From Bacteroidales bacterium (lineage in GTDB: Bacteria; Bacteroidota; Bacteroidia; Bacteroidales; UBA932), in the NCBI GenBank assembly GCA_017471045.1, contig JAFUWZ010000018.1, forward strand, positions 22,046 through 86,045: a stretch of 64,000 bases of DNA, written 5' to 3'. The first letter of the stretch is position 1; each line of letters opens with the position of its first letter. A program made the position numbers and the translations under genes. Below are positions 11,294 to 17,809 of the stretch, piece after piece. Under the pieces are notes generated by a model that had not been told where the DNA came from, searched no databases, and saw only the letters and a list, made by a program, of their open reading frames with translations.

Positions 11294-11301
11294 CAAAAAT
11301 A
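11294..11301 (-). promoter_or_regulatory. -7 element ahead of acyl-CoA ligase gene
   Basis: Reads TATTTTTG on the minus strand, matching TAnnTTTG, with about 31 bases to the start codon at 11262. Confidence 0.5.
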
Positions 11302-11337
11302 CAGGGGGCGGCGTTTTTTTCCAAGGCGCGTCGCGCG

Positions 11338-11388
11338 TATGTGGCGAATAATTCCGATATTTGTGGCGTAAAACCTTTATTTGTGGCG
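11338..11388 (+). repeat. Three tandem copies of T(A/T)TGTGGCG upstream of HAD gene
   Basis: TATGTGGCG at 11338-11346 and TTTGTGGCG at 11360-11368 and 11380-11388, spaced 22 and 20 bases. The last copy ends 6 bases before the ATG at 11395. The about-two-helical-turn phasing suggests an operator. Confidence 0.55.
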
Positions 11389-11394
11389 AAAATC

Positions 11395-12234
11395 ATGGCG
11401 CGAAAACCCATCATCGCACTGGTCTATGACTTCGACGGGACCCTGTCGCCCGGTAACATGCAGGAGTTCGGTTTCATCCAAACCATCGGCAAGACGCCGG
11501 AGGAGTTCTGGCAGATGAGCGACAACATCGCCATCGGGCAGGACGCGAGCAACGTGCTGGCCTACATGAAACTCATGTTCGATGAGGCCCACAAGGCCGG
11601 CATCCGGCTCAGCCGCACCGAGTTCCGCCGGTTCGGCAAGCACATCCGCCTGTTCGAAGGCGTCCGGGAGTGGTTCGCACTCGTCAACACATACGGGGAC
11701 TCTAAGGGCGTCAAGATCGAGCATTACATCAACTCCTCGGGGCTGAAAGAGATCATCGAGGGCAGTCCGATCGCCCACGAGTTCAAGCACATCTTCGCCG
11801 GCACCTTCATTTACAACGAGGCCGGTGAGGCAGAGTGGCCGGGCATTGCCGTGGATTTCACCGCCAAGACGCAGTTCCTGTTCAAGATCAGCAAAGGGAT
11901 CTTTTCCTCGCGCGACAACAAACGCGTCAACGAGAGCATCTCGGACGAGCAGAAGCGCATCCCCTTCCCGCACATGATCTATTTCGGCGACGGGCAGACC
12001 GACGTGCCTTGCATGAAGATCGTCAACATGTTCGGAGGCAATTCGGTCGCAGTGTACAACCCCTGCGACGAGATTGGCAAAGGGGTCGCGATGAAACTGA
12101 AGCGCCAGGGACGCGTCAATTTCATCACGCCGGCCGTCTATACCCGGGACAGCCGCACCTTCCAGGTCGTGTGCGCGATCATCGACAAGATCAAGGCCGA
12201 GTGGGATCTCCAGCGGCTCGCGGCCCGAGTGTAG
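11395..12234 (+). CDS. HAD-superfamily haloacid dehalogenase-like phosphatase
   Basis: 279 residues. Motif I is LVYDFDGTLSPGN (DxDGT nucleophile) near the N-terminus; motif II Ser/Thr is probably in HYINSSG; motif IV is MIYFGDGQTDVPCM (GDxxxD), residues about 195-208. The insert between motifs I and II is a large helical cap (C1). Substrate unknown; similar proteins occur across Bacteroidota as single-copy hypothetical phosphatases. Start at 11395 is the first ATG before motif I. It converges on folE with only three bases between stop codons. Confidence 0.85.
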   Translation: MARKPIIALVYDFDGTLSPGNMQEFGFIQTIGKTPEEFWQMSDNIAIGQDASNVLAYMKLMFDEAHKAGIRLSRTEFRRFGKHIRLFEGVREWFALVNTYGDSKGVKIEHYINSSGLKEIIEGSPIAHEFKHIFAGTFIYNEAGEAEWPGIAVDFTAKTQFLFKISKGIFSSRDNKRVNESISDEQKRIPFPHMIYFGDGQTDVPCMKIVNMFGGNSVAVYNPCDEIGKGVAMKLKRQGRVNFITPAVYTRDSRTFQVVCAIIDKIKAEWDLQRLAARV

Positions 12235-12237
12235 GCG

Positions 12238-12825
12238 CTATTTGATCAGATTGAGGAACTCGTTGCGCGTGCGCGGGTCCTTCAGGAATACACCGGAGAA
12301 AGCGGATGTCGTCGTGACGGCATTCGCTTTTTCGACGCCCCGCAGCTGCATGCAGGTGTGGTGCGCCTCGATGACAACAGCTACGCCCAAGGGGTGCAAG
12401 GCCTCCTGGATGCAGTCGCGGATCTGCACCGTCAGGCGCTCCTGGACCTGCAGGCGCCGGGCGTAGGTCTCCACGACGCGCGCGATCTTGCTCAGGCCGG
12501 TGATCTTGCCGTTGGGGATGTAAGCGACGTGGGACTTGCCGATGAAAGGCAGCATGTGATGCTCGCAGGTGCTGTAGAGTTCGATGTCCCGGACCAGCAC
12601 CATCTGCTGGTACTCCTCGTCAAACATGGCGGACTGGATGATGGAGATACCGTCTTCGCCATAACCTTTCGTCAGGTATTGGAGAGACTTGGCGACGCGC
12701 TCCGGGGTCTTCAGCAGGCCTTCACGGTTCTCGTCTTCACCCAGCAGGCGAAGGATCTCTTTGACATGGCCCGCTATTTGCTCTGTGACGGGTCCGTCGT
12801 ACGAGTCGTTCTTTTTGTAAGACAT
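12238..12825 (-). CDS. folE: GTP cyclohydrolase I
   Basis: Converts GTP to dihydroneopterin triphosphate, the first step of folate (and pterin) synthesis. 195 residues, the usual length. The zinc and active-site residues are visible in [11 protein letters not shown] and in the C-terminal [12 protein letters not shown]. The KTPERVAK and TGLSKIAR segments are typical. A -7 element TATTTTTG lies at 12863-12856 on the minus strand, about 30 bases ahead of the start. Confidence 0.97.
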   Translation of the reverse strand: MSYKKNDSYDGPVTEQIAGHVKEILRLLGEDENREGLLKTPERVAKSLQYLTKGYGEDGISIIQSAMFDEEYQQMVLVRDIELYSTCEHHMLPFIGKSHVAYIPNGKITGLSKIARVVETYARRLQVQERLTVQIRDCIQEALHPLGVAVVIEAHHTCMQLRGVEKANAVTTTSAFSGVFLKDPRTRNEFLNLIK

Positions 12826-12855
12826 CGGTTATAAGGGACTTTTGCGATTGCTCTG

Positions 12856-12863
12856 CAAAAATA
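12856..12863 (-). promoter_or_regulatory. -7 element of folE promoter
   Basis: TATTTTTG on the minus strand, consensus TAnnTTTG, in the divergent region shared with the DUF2795 gene. Confidence 0.45.
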
Positions 12864-12873
12864 AACAAAAAAA

Positions 12874-12903
12874 TTTGTTGTGTTGAATTTTTATATATCT
12901 TTG
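12874..12903 (+). promoter_or_regulatory. Promoter of the DUF2795 gene
   Basis: -33 TTTG at 12874-12877 and -7 TATCTTTG at 12896-12903, separated by 18 bases, a near-ideal Bacteroidota promoter. It leaves a leader of roughly 55-60 bases before the start at 12967. Confidence 0.7.
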
Positions 12904-12966
12904 CTGCCAAAAGGGAGACCCCTTTCATGGCTATATTTTAGTTATTGACTTTTAACTCATTCGACT

Positions 12967-13188
12967 ATGTATTGGACACTCGAACTTGCCAGCAGCCTGG
13001 ACGATGCTCCCTGGCCGGCAACGAAAGACGAATTGATAGACTATGCCAACCGCTCCGGCGCCGCCGAAGAGGTGATTGAAAACTTGCAGGAACTCGAAGA
13101 CGACGGCGAGATCTACGAAAGCATCGAAGACATCTGGCCCGACTACCCCACCAAGGATGATTTCTTTTGGAACGAGGAAGAGTATTAG
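12967..13188 (+). CDS. DUF2795 family small acidic protein
   Basis: 73 residues, strongly acidic, starting MYWTLELASSLDDAPWPATK and ending in DYPTKDDFFWNEEEY. This is the compact DUF2795 protein conserved across Bacteroidales, where the TKDELIDYA and VIENLQELEDDGE segments are nearly invariant. Function unknown. Short length, own strong promoter and no operon partner are typical. It marks the last core gene before the acquired island. Confidence 0.85.
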   Translation: MYWTLELASSLDDAPWPATKDELIDYANRSGAAEEVIENLQELEDDGEIYESIEDIWPDYPTKDDFFWNEEEY

Positions 13189-13224
13189 GGGGGGGGTAAA
13201 CACCTGAAAATAAGCAATTTATGC

Positions 13225-13260
13225 CGATTGGGTACGATTTTCACGGATCGTACCCAATCG
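13225..13260. repeat. 14-bp perfect inverted repeat at island edge
   Basis: CGATTGGGTACGAT (13225-13238) and ATCGTACCCAATCG (13247-13260) around an 8-base loop. There is no T-run, so it is not an obvious terminator. It directly abuts the TCGCATT-type sequence that begins the left boundary repeat. Confidence 0.7.
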
Positions 13261-13322
13261 CATTCTATCGCATACTGTCGAATTAAAAACGTACACAAAA
13301 ACAGACACAACTTTGTAACGGT
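13258..13322 (+). repeat. Left boundary repeat of the island (site L)
   Basis: Two parts. TCGCATTCTATCGCATA at 13258-13274 recurs with two mismatches at 19184-19200. The segment 13288-13322 (AAACGTACACAAAA, then CAGACACAACTTTGTAACGGT) recurs at 23908-23942 with a single mismatch in 35 bases. The copies are in the same orientation, 10,620 bases apart. Confidence 0.8.
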
Positions 13323-13328
13323 GGTGTA

Positions 13329-13676
13329 ATGATGTTTCAGGATTGCATCGCATTGACCACCGCCCCAGAACTTCCTGCTACTATACTGGCAGAGGATTGT
13401 TATCAGTGTATGTTTCAAGGCTGCATAGGCTTGACCGCTGCTCCTGCCCTTCCGGCGACATCTTTGGCAAACGGATGCTATGGAGCTATGTTTTATGGTT
13501 GTAGTAACTTGAATTACATCAAGATGCTTGCTACAAATATATCTGCATCTAATTGCCTTTATAACTGGGTTAATGGTGTTTCAGCCACAGGCACTTTTGT
13601 AAAGAGTTCTTTTGCAACTTGGGATGTTTCTGGCAGTAGTGGTGTTCCTGATGGTTGGACAGTAGAGACAGAATAA
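13329..13676 (+). pseudogene. C-terminal fragment of BspA-like leucine-rich repeat surface protein
   Basis: 115 residues made of about two and a half copies of a repeat with the pattern MFQDCIALTTAPELPAT, followed by a terminal WDVSGSSGVPDGWTVE-type tail typical of BspA/LRR_5 surface proteins. There is no signal peptide or N-terminal domain. The open frame starts only seven bases after the left boundary repeat, so the 5' part of an originally much larger gene was replaced by the repeat. Probably not functional. Confidence 0.75.
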
Positions 13677-13697
13677 CTTTGAGAAATCACACTTTTA

Positions 13698-13728
13698 AGG
13701 GAGCCCCAAACAGGTTCCCTTTTTTTTC
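13698..13728 (+). terminator. Rho-independent terminator after the LRR fragment
   Basis: AGGGAGCC (13698-13705) pairs with GGTTCCCT (13713-13720) with one G-T pair, followed by a run of eight to nine T. It is inherited from the parent surface-protein gene. Confidence 0.8.
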
Positions 13729-13742
13729 TCTTTGAAATTGCA

Positions 13743-13750
13743 TACCTTTG
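13743..13750 (+). promoter_or_regulatory. Putative -7 element before the first antitoxin-like gene
   Basis: TACCTTTG matches TAnnTTTG and lies 27 bases before the start at 13778. A -33 element at proper spacing is not evident. Confidence 0.4.
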
Positions 13751-13777
13751 AAATAGACTAGAAAAAGAGTTAAGTGT

Positions 13778-13969
13778 ATGACACAGATTGTACTTACAGT
13801 TCCCAATGGAGAGGTATCCTTCCTTTCTACTCTTGCAGAGAAGATGGGGTGGAGTTTCCAGACCAGTGAGAACCTTGTCGAGAAGTTCATCGCTTCCTGT
13901 CCAACAGATGTCAGTATTTCAGATGAAGAGATTCAGGCAGAAGTGGATGCTGTCAGATACGGTATTTGA
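13778..13969 (+). CDS. Antitoxin-like small protein (paralogue of next gene)
   Basis: 63 residues. The N-terminal half (QIVLTVPNGEVSFL, then KMGWSF) aligns with the antitoxin encoded next (GVYVNIPKNDMPFF, then RMGWTY), indicating duplication. The C-terminal half differs (acidic, SDEEIQAEVDAVRYG), which is where such antitoxins bind their toxins. No toxin gene of its own follows; it is immediately succeeded by the second antitoxin and a RelE-type toxin. It may be an orphan antitoxin or an anti-addiction module. Confidence 0.65.
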   Translation: MTQIVLTVPNGEVSFLSTLAEKMGWSFQTSENLVEKFIASCPTDVSISDEEIQAEVDAVRYGI

Positions 13970-13995
13970 TTTGTCGATTATCTTTATTAGATTTG
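13965..13995 (+). promoter_or_regulatory. Promoter of the toxin-antitoxin pair
   Basis: -33 TTTG at 13965-13968 and -7 TAGATTTG at 13988-13995, 19 bases apart. It overlaps the stop codon of the first antitoxin-like gene and lies 18 bases before the second antitoxin, so the pair can be expressed separately from the orphan. Confidence 0.65.
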
Positions 13996-14013
13996 CAAAA
14001 ATGGAGGTACGCT

Positions 14014-14229
14014 ATGGCTAATGGAGTATATGTAAATATCCCCAAGAATGATATGCCCTTCTTCCGAAAGCTTTCAAAAAGAATGGGCTGGACATATTCT
14101 GCTCAGACAGAAAAGCAGGAGACCTTGAAGAGCATAGAGCAAAGCTTCAAGGAATTGAAGTCAGCCCAGGAGAAAGGCGAGAATCTGCCTGGGGTGGAGG
14201 AGTTGTTTGCAGCGCTTCAATCGGCATAA
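14014..14229 (+). CDS. Antitoxin of RelE/HigB-type toxin-antitoxin pair
   Basis: 71 residues beginning MANGVYVNIPKNDMPFF. The first part has the short beta-strand/helix pattern (VxxP then FFxxLxxxMGW) seen in many Bacteroidota antitoxins; the rest is a charged helix likely to wrap the toxin. An upstream in-frame ATG at 13966 exists but falls inside the promoter, so 14014 is preferred. The toxin starts three bases after its stop. Confidence 0.75.
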   Translation: MANGVYVNIPKNDMPFFRKLSKRMGWTYSAQTEKQETLKSIEQSFKELKSAQEKGENLPGVEELFAALQSA

Positions 14230-14232
14230 CAT

Positions 14233-14574
14233 ATGGTCAAGATCTCATATTTACCTGAGTTCTTGAAACAGGCAAAACACTTGACAAAGAAGTATCCTTC
14301 TTTTCCGGAGGACTTAAAGGTCTTTATAAATGAGATATCCGGAAATCCCCTTGCCGGTGCTGATTTGGGAGGTGGTGTCAGGAAGGTCAGGATGTCTATA
14401 AAAAGTAAAGGAAAAGGGAAAAGTGGCGGAGCCAGAGTGATTACATTCAACTATATGCTCGACGATGACAACAGGGATATTACCCTGATGACAGTATATG
14501 ACAAGTCAGAGAGAGAAACCATTTCTGACAAAGAAATCATCGAACTTAGAGATGCCATACTGGGGTCAGAATAG
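14233..14574 (+). CDS. RelE/ParE-superfamily toxin
   Basis: 113 residues with the RelE-fold pattern: N-terminal FLKQAKHLTKKYPSF helix, the NPLAGADLGGGVRKVRM turn and strand, a basic KSKGKGKSGG loop with ARVITFNYM, and a C-terminal VYDKSERETIS strand and helix. This matches Bacteroidota HigB/RelE-like ribosome-dependent mRNA interferases. Translated directly after its antitoxin, as in type II systems. It likely stabilises the island by post-segregational killing. Confidence 0.8.
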   Translation: MVKISYLPEFLKQAKHLTKKYPSFPEDLKVFINEISGNPLAGADLGGGVRKVRMSIKSKGKGKSGGARVITFNYMLDDDNRDITLMTVYDKSERETISDKEIIELRDAILGSE

Positions 14575-14763
14575 CTTGGGATAGTGATTTTGGATAGAAT
14601 GCTGTCATTTTGTGGCTTTTGGCCAGTCTCATACTACCCAAGTGACTACCCCCGACCTTCAAAGACGAACATAACTCTCTGATAATAAATACATTTCACC
14701 CACTGAACCATAACTGGAATGAAGAGGAATATTAGATTGATTATCAAATAGTTAGCTATTTTT

Positions 14764-14793
14764 GAGCCCGTTTTTAAGGAAACGGGCTCTTTT
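14764..14793 (+). terminator. Rho-independent terminator of the toxin-antitoxin operon
   Basis: GAGCCCGTTT (14764-14773) and AAACGGGCTC (14780-14789), a perfect 10-bp stem with a 6-base loop, followed by TTTTG. Between the toxin stop and this hairpin (14575-14763) nothing else is recognisable. The hairpin is also shared with the convergent helicase gene. Confidence 0.85.
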
Positions 14794-14811
14794 GTTACAG
14801 CTGCAGTTTTG

Positions 14812-17499
14812 TTATTGACTCTTAGCTAATGCAGATACTAATTTCTCTTTTTCTCTGGATCCGTCAGTTCTGAGTCGAAGCAAAGGTAATCCGATAGCGG
14901 CAAGGACTGAATCTTTAACCCTATCCCTTTTCCCTTGAGCAGAATCTACTTTGTGATACTGCGTTCCATCAACCTCTATGGCCAACTTTGCTTTATGCGA
15001 AACGGTGTCATAGATTAAGAAATCGAGGTGTGTCCAAGAGTGAGACGCATAAGTCCGCAGTTCATCCGTCAATTCAGATTTCGGTGTAATCAAGTACCGG
15101 AGCGGATAATGCATCAAGACACCGAGGTGTTCACAGCCCCTCTCTTTGAACACTTCCTGAATAGTCCAATAAGCCAGGTTTTCTGAATCAAACTCTGATA
15201 CTTTCTTATGGGTTTCATAAAAGCGAAGAAGCTCCTTGTTGTTCTCTTCATAGAGCAAGTCAAAAACAGACGAAATCTGACTTTGCTGTGCTCCACCTTG
15301 ATAATACTCGATGTAATCAATCAGGTTTTGAATATTTGAGTCCGGCTGCTCATCCGATGAAACAACAAGTGTAAACTGCTTTTTTGCCCGCGAAACCGCC
15401 ACATTAATCAGGTGAGGGTCATCAGTGAATTCGCTTACCTGATTATCAACGGTGGAGAGGATAATGGCATCATTCTCTCGGCCTTGAAACTTATGAACGG
15501 TGGCGACGACATAATTGTATCCACGTGCTTCCAATGAATCATTTATTGCTTCCACTTGATCATTATAGGGCGCAATGATTCCGATATCTTTGAATTCTAC
15601 TTCTATCGATGGAATGATTTCCTGAACAATGGCATCAATCTGCCGATTATTAACTGTGCCTCTTGCGTGATTCCCCCGAACTGTCCGAATAACACGAATC
15701 GGAACATAGGAGCACTCATCTTTCTTCATGGGGATTAGTTCCCCGCCATAGAACTGCCTGCTGCAGAATCCAATAATCTGAGGATGGCAGCGGTAATGCT
15801 CTCGGAGTAGCGTTTCTGGGATTTGTGGATAGAGGCTGCAGATGGAGGACAAGAAACTGTTCGTAGAATACCTGTATGATTCACTGATGCCGTACTTGGC
15901 GAAGATGGCACTCACTACCTCTTCTGTCTTGGAGTCAACCACATTTGGAAGTTGCTTGAGGTCGCCAACGATTACTGCGTTATCGGCACAGCTGAGGGCC
16001 AACGCTCCTGCCGCAATATCAACCTGCGATGCCTCGTCCATAATCAGGTAATCGAACTTGCATGCAGGGTTGATGTTAGATGTTGCCGAAAAAGTAGTAC
16101 TCAGTATTACTGGATACTCTTTTAGGAAATCCCTGCTCTTAAAATAGAGTTCATCTGGCTCAAACTTAGCTCTGACTTTATGACGCCCATATGCCTGATA
16201 CAAGTAGTCCTTCAAAACCAGCATGGACAATTCGCGCAAACGGGCATTCTTGGCATCTGCATCCTTTGTTCTTGCCTCAAGGAACTTCCGGTCTGATTCG
16301 AGCAATTCAATCTTTGATTCAACGAGAAGGTATTGAAGTGTATCAACGATATCATCTTCAACGGGGATTCGATGCCAACGTAGTCTTAAGCGAGTCAACC
16401 ATGATAGCCGATGTTTCTTTTCCATATCCCGCTGGCAGAGACGGAAATACTTGTGCAGAATCTTATATGAGTACTTCCTCTCCAAAGAGACCTTCTTAGG
16501 GAATAAATCAATCTGGCGTTTATACGCTTCAAGCTTTTCGAGGTCAATTGCAAGATGCTCTTGACACTCATAGAGCTCTTGCATTTCTCTGGATAACTGA
16601 ACAGCCGCTTTGCGAACTGCCCCTGCATTCTCAAGTTTCCAAGACTCAACGTCAGGATACTCTCCGGTCTGACTCTCAATAAAGGCGTTTTTATTCTTGA
16701 CACGCCCCAGTTGTGCACAAATGAAATCAAGCCCTGCAGATTGGAGCTTTTCCTTAACATTCTCTACAGCCGAATTGTTATTTGAGACGATTTCCGTCGT
16801 CTTGCCCGCAATCAACAGATTGGATAGTATATTGAGAATGGTCTGCGTTTTCCCGGTACCAGGAGGGCCTTGGATGACACTTAGTTTGTGTTCCAAAGCA
16901 TTGCGCACTGCTTTGTATTGACTTCGATTACATCCAAAGGGGAAAATAGGCGCACTTGGAGTACCAGCATCCTCAGGGTATGTATCGATATTGAGATAAG
17001 CTTCTAAAAGTGAGTTCTTTACAACGAACTCCATCTTTTTGTACTTGTCTGCGAGGCTTACGGTCTTCTCCTCTTTATCAGCAACCGGAATGACATTGTA
17101 CTTAGCTACCTCATTGAGATACTCCCAGACATTGATTGAGCGCTTATCATCGATATGCTCTTCTATATATAGATACGATGAGGGATAGTTTTTTGCATTT
17201 CCATTCTCGTATATGATTCTATAAGCACGATTTTCCCTTCCTTGGAATACACGGACACCAAGAATATGATGGAAGACCTCTCCGTCTGATTTCCGCCTTA
17301 TCCTAAACGGCGGCTCCAATTGACGGCTAAACATGGCAACATCAACATTCTCAGGATTATAATGTAAAACCTTCTGACCTTGACGAAATCGTACGTAGAA
17401 TTGCCCCTTTTTATCATCAAATCCAAACTGATCAAGATCGTCCGATAGCTTGAATACCCCGGATCGTTTCAAGAAAACTATTTGCTGGGTTGATGGCAT
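14812..17499 (-). CDS. SF1 (UPF1/DNA2-like) helicase with C-terminal nuclease domain
   Basis: 895 residues. An N-terminal beta-rich region (1-130) precedes an SF1B helicase core: Walker A QGPPGTGKTQT (about 209-219), a long helical insert, Walker B DYLIMDEASQ, motif III GDLKQLPNV, LREHYRCHP (motif IV), HKFQGRENDAI (V) and VAVSRAKKQFTL (VI). The last about 110 residues carry LAIEVDGTQYH and LPLLRLRTDGS, the pattern of a Vsr/DUF2726-like PD-(D/E)XK endonuclease. Start at 17499 follows the stop of the wHTH reading frame by one base, giving strong translational coupling. Helicase-nuclease fusions of this kind are typical of anti-phage systems; the role here is inferred. Confidence 0.88.
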   Translation of the reverse strand: MPSTQQIVFLKRSGVFKLSDDLDQFGFDDKKGQFYVRFRQGQKVLHYNPENVDVAMFSRQLEPPFRIRRKSDGEVFHHILGVRVFQGRENRAYRIIYENGNAKNYPSSYLYIEEHIDDKRSINVWEYLNEVAKYNVIPVADKEEKTVSLADKYKKMEFVVKNSLLEAYLNIDTYPEDAGTPSAPIFPFGCNRSQYKAVRNALEHKLSVIQGPPGTGKTQTILNILSNLLIAGKTTEIVSNNNSAVENVKEKLQSAGLDFICAQLGRVKNKNAFIESQTGEYPDVESWKLENAGAVRKAAVQLSREMQELYECQEHLAIDLEKLEAYKRQIDLFPKKVSLERKYSYKILHKYFRLCQRDMEKKHRLSWLTRLRLRWHRIPVEDDIVDTLQYLLVESKIELLESDRKFLEARTKDADAKNARLRELSMLVLKDYLYQAYGRHKVRAKFEPDELYFKSRDFLKEYPVILSTTFSATSNINPACKFDYLIMDEASQVDIAAGALALSCADNAVIVGDLKQLPNVVDSKTEEVVSAIFAKYGISESYRYSTNSFLSSICSLYPQIPETLLREHYRCHPQIIGFCSRQFYGGELIPMKKDECSYVPIRVIRTVRGNHARGTVNNRQIDAIVQEIIPSIEVEFKDIGIIAPYNDQVEAINDSLEARGYNYVVATVHKFQGRENDAIILSTVDNQVSEFTDDPHLINVAVSRAKKQFTLVVSSDEQPDSNIQNLIDYIEYYQGGAQQSQISSVFDLLYEENNKELLRFYETHKKVSEFDSENLAYWTIQEVFKERGCEHLGVLMHYPLRYLITPKSELTDELRTYASHSWTHLDFLIYDTVSHKAKLAIEVDGTQYHKVDSAQGKRDRVKDSVLAAIGLPLLRLRTDGSREKEKLVSALAKSQ

Positions 17500-17500
17500 A

Positions 17501-17809
17501 TTATTTTTTGAAGAGGACTTTCCAGGAGCTGCCGTAGTCGGGGCCGATGTGTACGATAATCTGTCTCTCTTGCAGGGATGCAAGATGATATTTTATGGTG
17601 TCTTCAGATTTGTCAATTAATTCTGCCAGGCCCTTGCGGGTGATTTTTGGGTCGGCAACAATGGCATCGATGATGGCCTGAGCCGTTTTGCCAATCTTCT
17701 TCCGGCTTGTTTTCGCATCTTTCTCCGGGTGACTTCTCTGGGTGAATTTTCTGGGTGAATTCTCCGTTCTCTGGGTGAATTTTCTGGGTGAGTTTTGCGA
17801 AGTCGGCAT
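17501..17809 (-). CDS. Out-of-frame winged-helix C-terminus of the AlbA_2 regulator
   Basis: This reading frame encodes the segment GKTAQAIIDAIVADPKITRKGLAELIDKSEDTIKYHLASL, a winged-helix domain that in related ATP-binding regulators is the C-terminal domain of the same polypeptide as the upstream AlbA_2 part. It is one base out of frame with the gene at 17613-18968, and the switch point lies in a 13-bp tandem repeat (17721-17792). Removing one repeat unit would fuse the two frames. Its stop is one base from the helicase start. As drawn it starts at an ATG within the repeat-proximal region; independent expression is doubtful. Confidence 0.7.
   Translation of the reverse strand: MPTSQNSPRKFTQRTENSPRKFTQRSHPEKDAKTSRKKIGKTAQAIIDAIVADPKITRKGLAELIDKSEDTIKYHLASLQERQIIVHIGPDYGSSWKVLFKK

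Noticed and set aside
9580-11394. 5' extension of the HAD phosphatase frame through the acyl-CoA ligase region
   Set aside because: The first 605 codons are antisense to the ligase; the HAD domain starts with the ATG at 11395.
17721-17792. CRISPR-like repeats
   Set aside because: The 13-bp units are directly abutting with no spacers and lie inside a coding region.
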